A DNA stretch of 64,000 bases from CAZKNF01 sp964554105 (GTDB taxonomy: Bacteria > Bacteroidota > Rhodothermia > Rhodothermales > VXPQ01). Shown one piece after another: positions 60,382 through 64,000 of this stretch (position 1 is its first letter; every line of letters begins with the position of its first letter). The position numbers were made by a program, and so were the translations under genes. The stretch spans positions 42,328 to 106,327 of the forward strand of contig CAZKNF010000004.1 in assembly GCA_964554105.1 (NCBI GenBank), written 5' to 3'. The notes under the pieces were generated by a model. The model worked only from the letters and a program-made list of their open reading frames with translations, ran no database searches and had not been told where the DNA came from.

Positions 60382-61209
60382 CTATTTCTTGCCGCGAGCG
60401 CGAATGATGAACTTATTCGACTGTTTCTTACGCTTCCGAGTCTTGTACCCTTTCGCAGGGACACCTGTCGGCGATCGGGGATGTCCGCCGGAGGCCTTAC
60501 CTTCCCCACCACCCATCGGATGGTCGACCGGGTTCATGGCTACGCCTCGCGTCTTTGGACGAACACCGAGCCATCGGCGACGCCCGGCCTTGCCGAGGTC
60601 CACGTTCATGTGGTCGGGATTGCTCGTCGTGCCGATGGTGGCCATACATTTTACCGGTATCAGACGTGTTTCCCCAGACGGCAGCTTCAATGTCGCGTAT
60701 TCACGATCTCGTGCCGTTAGCTGTGCATACGTTCCGGCCGATCGGGCAAGCTGCGCACCTTTTCCGGGCTTCATTTCGATGGCATGAACAAACGAGCCGA
60801 TCGGAATTCTCGTGAGCGGTAGGCAGTTGCCGGCCTCCGGGCCCGCATCGGGACCGCTTACGACTGTCTGACCGACCTGCACTTCGTTTGGTGCGATGAT
60901 ATAGCGCTTCTCACCGTCGGCGTATACGAGCAGAGCAATTCGCGCCGATCGATTTGGATCGTATTCAATCGATGCGACCCTCGCAGGAACGCCTGGCTTA
61001 TTTCGCTTGAAATCGATTATACGGTACCGCCGCTTGTGCCCGCCGCCCTGGTGCCGGGTGGTTATCCTACCGTTGTTGTTCCGCCCACCTTTCTTCTTCA
61101 AAGGCGCCAGTAAGCTGCGCTCAGGATCCTTCTTAGTCACATCGACGAAGGATTCAACGGAGTACTGTCGACGCGCGTTTGTAGTCGGCTTTACTTTTTT
61201 TATCGCCAT
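60382..61209 (-). CDS. rplB: 50S ribosomal protein L2
   Basis: A 275-residue L2. NGRITTRHQGGGHKRRYRII, GKGAQLARSAGTYAQLTARD and VAMNPVDHPMGGGEGKASGG, including the conserved histidine near the peptidyl-transferase centre. Normal length. Confidence 0.98.
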   Translation of the reverse strand: MAIKKVKPTTNARRQYSVESFVDVTKKDPERSLLAPLKKKGGRNNNGRITTRHQGGGHKRRYRIIDFKRNKPGVPARVASIEYDPNRSARIALLVYADGEKRYIIAPNEVQVGQTVVSGPDAGPEAGNCLPLTRIPIGSFVHAIEMKPGKGAQLARSAGTYAQLTARDREYATLKLPSGETRLIPVKCMATIGTTSNPDHMNVDLGKAGRRRWLGVRPKTRGVAMNPVDHPMGGGEGKASGGHPRSPTGVPAKGYKTRKRKKQSNKFIIRARGKK

Positions 61210-61326
61210 TTCGCTATAAAATATGTCGTTCGCTTAACGTACCTGGATACGCGGGTCGTTCTCCGAAATACGGACTCGTTCTACAGTATCCGACTCCAGT
61301 CGATAATCTCGAGCCAATGCCTGGCG

Positions 61327-61626
61327 TCATACTTGTTCAAAGAAATCAATCGGTTCACTAGCTTCAGTGAGTGTCACGAACGCGCGTTTGTGATAGGCAG
61401 TGCGCCCGTGCATCACGCCCCGGCGCGTCTGCTGTGTGCGACGCTTGCCGCGTACGATTAGCGTGCGCACGCCTTTGACGCGTACACCCGGATACCGTGC
61501 CTCGACAGCTTTCCGAATTTCGACCTTATTGGCATCCATGTTCACTTCGAACGTGAAATGGCCGTCCTCCATAAGACGCGTCAGCTTCTCAGTGATAAGT
61601 GGACGAATAAGTACGTCTTTGCTCAT
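61327..61626 (-). CDS. rplW: 50S ribosomal protein L23
   Basis: A 99-residue L23: MSKDVLIRPLITEKLTRLME, FEVNMDANKVEIRKAVEARY and VRTLIVRGKRRTQQTRRG. Docking site for trigger factor and SRP. A 117-base gap without a gene separates it from rplB. Confidence 0.97.
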   Translation of the reverse strand: MSKDVLIRPLITEKLTRLMEDGHFTFEVNMDANKVEIRKAVEARYPGVRVKGVRTLIVRGKRRTQQTRRGVMHGRTAYHKRAFVTLTEASEPIDFFEQV

Positions 61627-61671
61627 GACTAACCGTTCTTTACGCTGATAATATCTGTAATCGCGCCTCGG

Positions 61672-62319
61672 CTATGCAGCTGCTTTCTGCCTGTCGCCTA
61701 ACTGTTCGGTAAGCGTCTCCAGCGCACCTTCTTCAAGGACGATCGCCTGTGCGGAAAGCAAATCGAGCGTCGATGCCTTACGTGCTTCTCGTACGTCCAC
61801 CCTTGACAGATTGCGGCTGGATCGATAAAGTTCAGGACGATATTCACTCGTAAGAATCAATACACGGGCATTTGCCAGATCCAGACCGGCAATCAAGGCA
61901 ACGAGATCCTTCGTGCTCACCCGTTCTATATTCAGATCCTCCACTACACGGAAGGCCTCGTCGGTAGCCTTATAAGAGAGCACCGAGCGCCGAGCGAGCT
62001 GCTTCGTCTTCTTGTTTACCTTAAAATTGTAAGCGCGTGGACGGGGTCCAAAGGTCGTCCCGCCGCTGCGCCGGATCGGTGATTTTGCGTCTCCGGCACG
62101 GGAGAATCCAGTACCTTTCTGGCGGTAAAGCTTACGCCGGCTTCCTCGAACCTCGCCGCGCTCTTTGGCCTTATGTGTACCCTGCCGTGCATTCGCCTGA
62201 ATGCGGCGCACGTCCAACCAGATCGAGTGGTCGTGGGGCTCGATCTCAAAGATCGCTGGCTCCAGCGTAACCACGCGTTTTGTCGCAGCGCCGTCGCTCG
62301 TATGTACTTTAATGTCCAT
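61672..62319 (-). CDS. rplD: 50S ribosomal protein L4
   Basis: A 215-residue L4: ARQGTHKAKERGEVRGSRRK, RQKGTGFSRAGDAKSPIRRS and GTTFGPRPRAYNFKVNKKTK are the tunnel-lining loop and core. In several bacteria it represses its own operon. Normal length. Confidence 0.98.
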   Translation of the reverse strand: MDIKVHTSDGAATKRVVTLEPAIFEIEPHDHSIWLDVRRIQANARQGTHKAKERGEVRGSRRKLYRQKGTGFSRAGDAKSPIRRSGGTTFGPRPRAYNFKVNKKTKQLARRSVLSYKATDEAFRVVEDLNIERVSTKDLVALIAGLDLANARVLILTSEYRPELYRSSRNLSRVDVREARKASTLDLLSAQAIVLEEGALETLTEQLGDRQKAAA

Positions 62320-62411
62320 CGCTATGTCGCTAGTCCTTCACGGTCGGAGTTTATGGGGTGAAGTGGTGTCGTCCACCACCACCACCTTTTCTTTCCCTGT
62401 TAGGCCGTGCG

Positions 62412-63044
62412 TTAGTTCTTTTTGTGTACAGTCACATAGCTGCCGCGGCCACCTGGTACGGCACCTTTTATGAGGACGACGTTCTGGTCCTCGAGCACTC
62501 GCAAGACGGTCAGATTTTGTATCGTCACGCGGTCATGTCCCATGCGTCCACCCATCCGAATGCCTTTGAACACACGAGAGGGATCGGATGAGGCTCCGAT
62601 CGATCCAGGCGCCCGTTCTCGGTTGTGCTGACCGTGCGTTCGTGAACCGACCCCCGCGAAACCGTGACGCCGAACGACGCCCTGGAATCCTTTACCTTTA
62701 GAGATTCCGATCACGTCGACGCGGTCACCTTCCGAAAATACGTCCGCGGCCCGGAGTTCGTCTCCCGGCGCAAGCTCCCCATCGAACGGCGTGCGAAACT
62801 CCGTAACCTTCTTTTTCGGGCCCGTGCCTGCGGCTTCGAAATGTCCAGCCTTTGACGGGCTCGTGTGTTTCTCCTTGGCATCACCGAAGGCAAGCTGGAC
62901 GGCATCGTACCCGTCCTTGCCGTCTTCAGATTTGACCTGAGTTACTACATTCGGACCGAGCTCAATGACAGTGCAGGACGTATTATTCCCGGCATCGTCA
63001 AAGACGCTTGTCATACCCACTTTCTTTCCAATCAAGCCGCTCAT
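62412..63044 (-). CDS. rplC: 50S ribosomal protein L3
   Basis: A 210-residue L3: MSGLIGKKVGMTSVFDDAG, VDVIGISKGKGFQGVVRRHG and THGQHNRERAPGSIGASSDP, with the glutamine that PrmB methylates in other species. Normally it directly follows rpsJ; here a lipoprotein gene intervenes. Confidence 0.97.
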   Translation of the reverse strand: MSGLIGKKVGMTSVFDDAGNNTSCTVIELGPNVVTQVKSEDGKDGYDAVQLAFGDAKEKHTSPSKAGHFEAAGTGPKKKVTEFRTPFDGELAPGDELRAADVFSEGDRVDVIGISKGKGFQGVVRRHGFAGVGSRTHGQHNRERAPGSIGASSDPSRVFKGIRMGGRMGHDRVTIQNLTVLRVLEDQNVVLIKGAVPGGRGSYVTVHKKN

Positions 63045-63073
63045 CTTATTCTTCGCTCAGTAGAGTTCGTCCT

Positions 63074-63532
63074 CTACGATGTCTTCTGAATTCCGATTTG
63101 TACCGTTCCCTCAAACAGCTCCGCTCCAAAGAGTTCGTTCACGAAGGCAGCATTTGCCGAGAGCGTCATCCGATTCTCACTCTCTATGTCGTAAGTAAAG
63201 GGAGCGATGGCGTCTCCAGTGTCGAGCTCGAGTCTATTCGTGCTTTCATCGATGGTGTACGTCCCAACGACGGTGAGATCTTCCTGGTCGGCGTAATCGA
63301 CCAGGACGTCGAAGGTGTTGTCGCTGCGAAGCGTCGCAGTCAGCCCGTTCGCTATCAATTCGAATACCGGCCGCATGTCGCGATCGCCGTTCTGGTCGAA
63401 TAGCTCAACCAGGGTCCAATCTCCTACAATTATTTCTGCGTCCGTCAGGTCGTCGTCAGTGCTATCGCTGTCGCAGCCAATTGAAGTCAGCGCGACGAGC
63501 AGTGCGAAAAAAAATGCCGGAAGCTTTCGCAT
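63074..63532 (-). CDS. lipocalin-like lipoprotein inserted between rpsJ and rplC
   Basis: A 152-residue protein starting MRKLPAFFFALLVALTSIGC (ATG 63530-63532) with ACGGAG nine bases upstream; the frame is open to 63592 but would overlap rpsJ. The lipoprotein signal ends at Cys20, followed by DSDSTDDDLTD, an acidic stretch like the lipoprotein export signals of Bacteroidota. The body resembles a lipocalin-like domain: IIVGDWTLVELFDQNGDRD near the start (GxW-type), then alternating strands (TATLRSDNTFDVLVDY, VVGTYTIDESTNRLEL). It lies 19 bases after rpsJ and 29 bases before rplC on the same strand, so it is co-transcribed with ribosomal genes. No known ribosomal role. Confidence 0.88.
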   Translation of the reverse strand: MRKLPAFFFALLVALTSIGCDSDSTDDDLTDAEIIVGDWTLVELFDQNGDRDMRPVFELIANGLTATLRSDNTFDVLVDYADQEDLTVVGTYTIDESTNRLELDTGDAIAPFTYDIESENRMTLSANAAFVNELFGAELFEGTVQIGIQKTS

Positions 63533-63551
63533 AGTGCTACTCCGTTTAAGG

Positions 63552-63863
63552 TTACACCTTGATCTCGACGTCGACACCGCTTGGAAGTTCAAGCTTCATC
63601 AACGCGTCCACTGTCTTGCTGCTCGTTGATAGAATGTCTATCAGCCGCTTGTGATGTCGGGTTTCGAACTGCTCGCGAGACTTCTTGTCCACGTGCGGAC
63701 TCCGCAGGACCGTATAAATCGACTTCTGCGTCGGGAGCGGAATAGGCCCACTCACGACTGCACCGGTCGATTTCACCGTGCGGATTATCTTTTCAGCGCT
63801 TTTGTCGATCAATCGATGATCGTACGACTTAAGCTTTATTCGAATTTTTTGACTTACAGCCAT
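63552..63863 (-). CDS. rpsJ: 30S ribosomal protein S10
   Basis: A 103-residue S10: MAVSQKIRIKLKSYDHRLID, GAVVSGPIPLPTQKSIYTVL and SPHVDKKSREQFETRHHKRL. Also the NusE antitermination factor. Normal length; gene follows tuf by 81 bases. Confidence 0.98.
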   Translation of the reverse strand: MAVSQKIRIKLKSYDHRLIDKSAEKIIRTVKSTGAVVSGPIPLPTQKSIYTVLRSPHVDKKSREQFETRHHKRLIDILSTSSKTVDALMKLELPSGVDVEIKV

Positions 63864-63944
63864 TGTCTCTCAGTTGGCATTTTCGCCTTGTGCTGACCCG
63901 AAGGGGGCCGTCGACGGTTGCATCCGCGGACGGAATCCGCTCCA

Positions 63945-64000
63945 TTAGTCTAATATTTTCGAAACGACGCCTGCGCCGACGGTCCGGCCGCCTTCTCGAA
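63945..64000 (-). CDS. tuf: elongation factor Tu, last 17 codons
   Basis: Reading leftwards from the right edge, the frame REGGRTVGAGVVSKILD ends at TAA 63945-63947. This is the invariant EF-Tu C-terminus. The rest lies beyond the window. The order tuf-rpsJ marks the join of the str and S10 operons. Confidence 0.95.
   Translation of the reverse strand, partial: REGGRTVGAGVVSKILD

Noticed and set aside
1..64000. CRISPR arrays, insertion sequences, prophage or integrase genes
   Set aside because: None seen by eye: no spaced direct repeats, transposase motifs or phage genes; gene content is continuous chromosomal.

Overview
The window reads as one stretch of a free-living, probably marine or halophilic bacterium of the FCB group, most likely near Rhodothermota (Salinibacter/Rhodothermus relatives). 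This placement is inference from the proteins: cysteine-free long-form S14, S4 and L36, an Mrp ATPase with the 'YFTPPDLPD' loop in place of a CxxC, acidic lipoprotein N-termini, a very acidic tail on L17, a TonB receptor with a carboxypeptidase-like regulatory domain, and ribosomal-protein starts that often lack a Shine-Dalgarno sequence. No rRNA, tRNA, CRISPR array, insertion sequence or phage gene was seen.

Region 1 (1-15954, all minus strand) is a surface-glycan locus read from high to low coordinates: a membrane-anchored GT2, a UDP-galactopyranose-mutase-like flavoprotein, the ABC exporter pair Wzm/Wzt (with a C-terminal cargo domain on the ATPase), a polysaccharide pyruvyl transferase family protein, a GT2, a methyltransferase, a polysaccharide deacetylase, two GT2s, a GT39-type membrane glycosyltransferase, an unknown polytopic protein, a dolichol-phosphate-mannose-synthase-like GT2, and the start of a flippase-like membrane protein that runs off the left edge. 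Several genes overlap by ATGA, as in one long operon.

Region 2 (16369-34000) is mixed housekeeping: an M28 peptidase, M20 amidohydrolase and DUF4382-like lipoprotein in a coupled operon; a NifU-like scaffold with Mrp ATPase (Fe-S assembly); prmA; an undescribed membrane-anchored protein built of four ~100-residue repeats; a complete RsbU/STAS/RsbW-type partner-switching module; ubiE, pfkA, a DUF1460 lipoprotein, aat, a biotinyl carrier protein, an SDR and an M23 peptidase.

Region 3 (34248-40321) looks like a complete zinc (or related divalent metal) acquisition locus: a small His/CxxC secreted protein, a His-bearing lipoprotein, a TonB receptor, then periplasmic binding protein, ATPase and permease of a ZnuABC-type transporter. 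Converging on it is a small single-pass protein carrying HGDHVHYVP, the same pattern as the zinc-binding histidine-triad motif of streptococcal Pht proteins. The three ribosomal proteins in the window that can exist in zinc-ribbon form are all of the cysteine-free type, which fits a zinc-sparing lifestyle.

Region 4 (40400-46337) holds def, ruvX, an HU-family gene with its own terminator and a long leader, a bifunctional Rel/SpoT and an orphan PAS histidine kinase.

Region 5 (46576-64000, minus strand) is the merged S10-spc-alpha ribosomal cluster from tuf (right edge) to rplQ, ending in a strong terminator. Its oddities are a small lipocalin-like lipoprotein gene inserted between rpsJ and rplC, no infA between map and rpmJ, an approximately 120-residue basic-then-acidic tail on L17, and a Q/R/G-rich tail on S3. 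The best candidates for something undescribed are the histidine-triad/zinc locus, the four-repeat protein and the lipoprotein inside the S10 operon.
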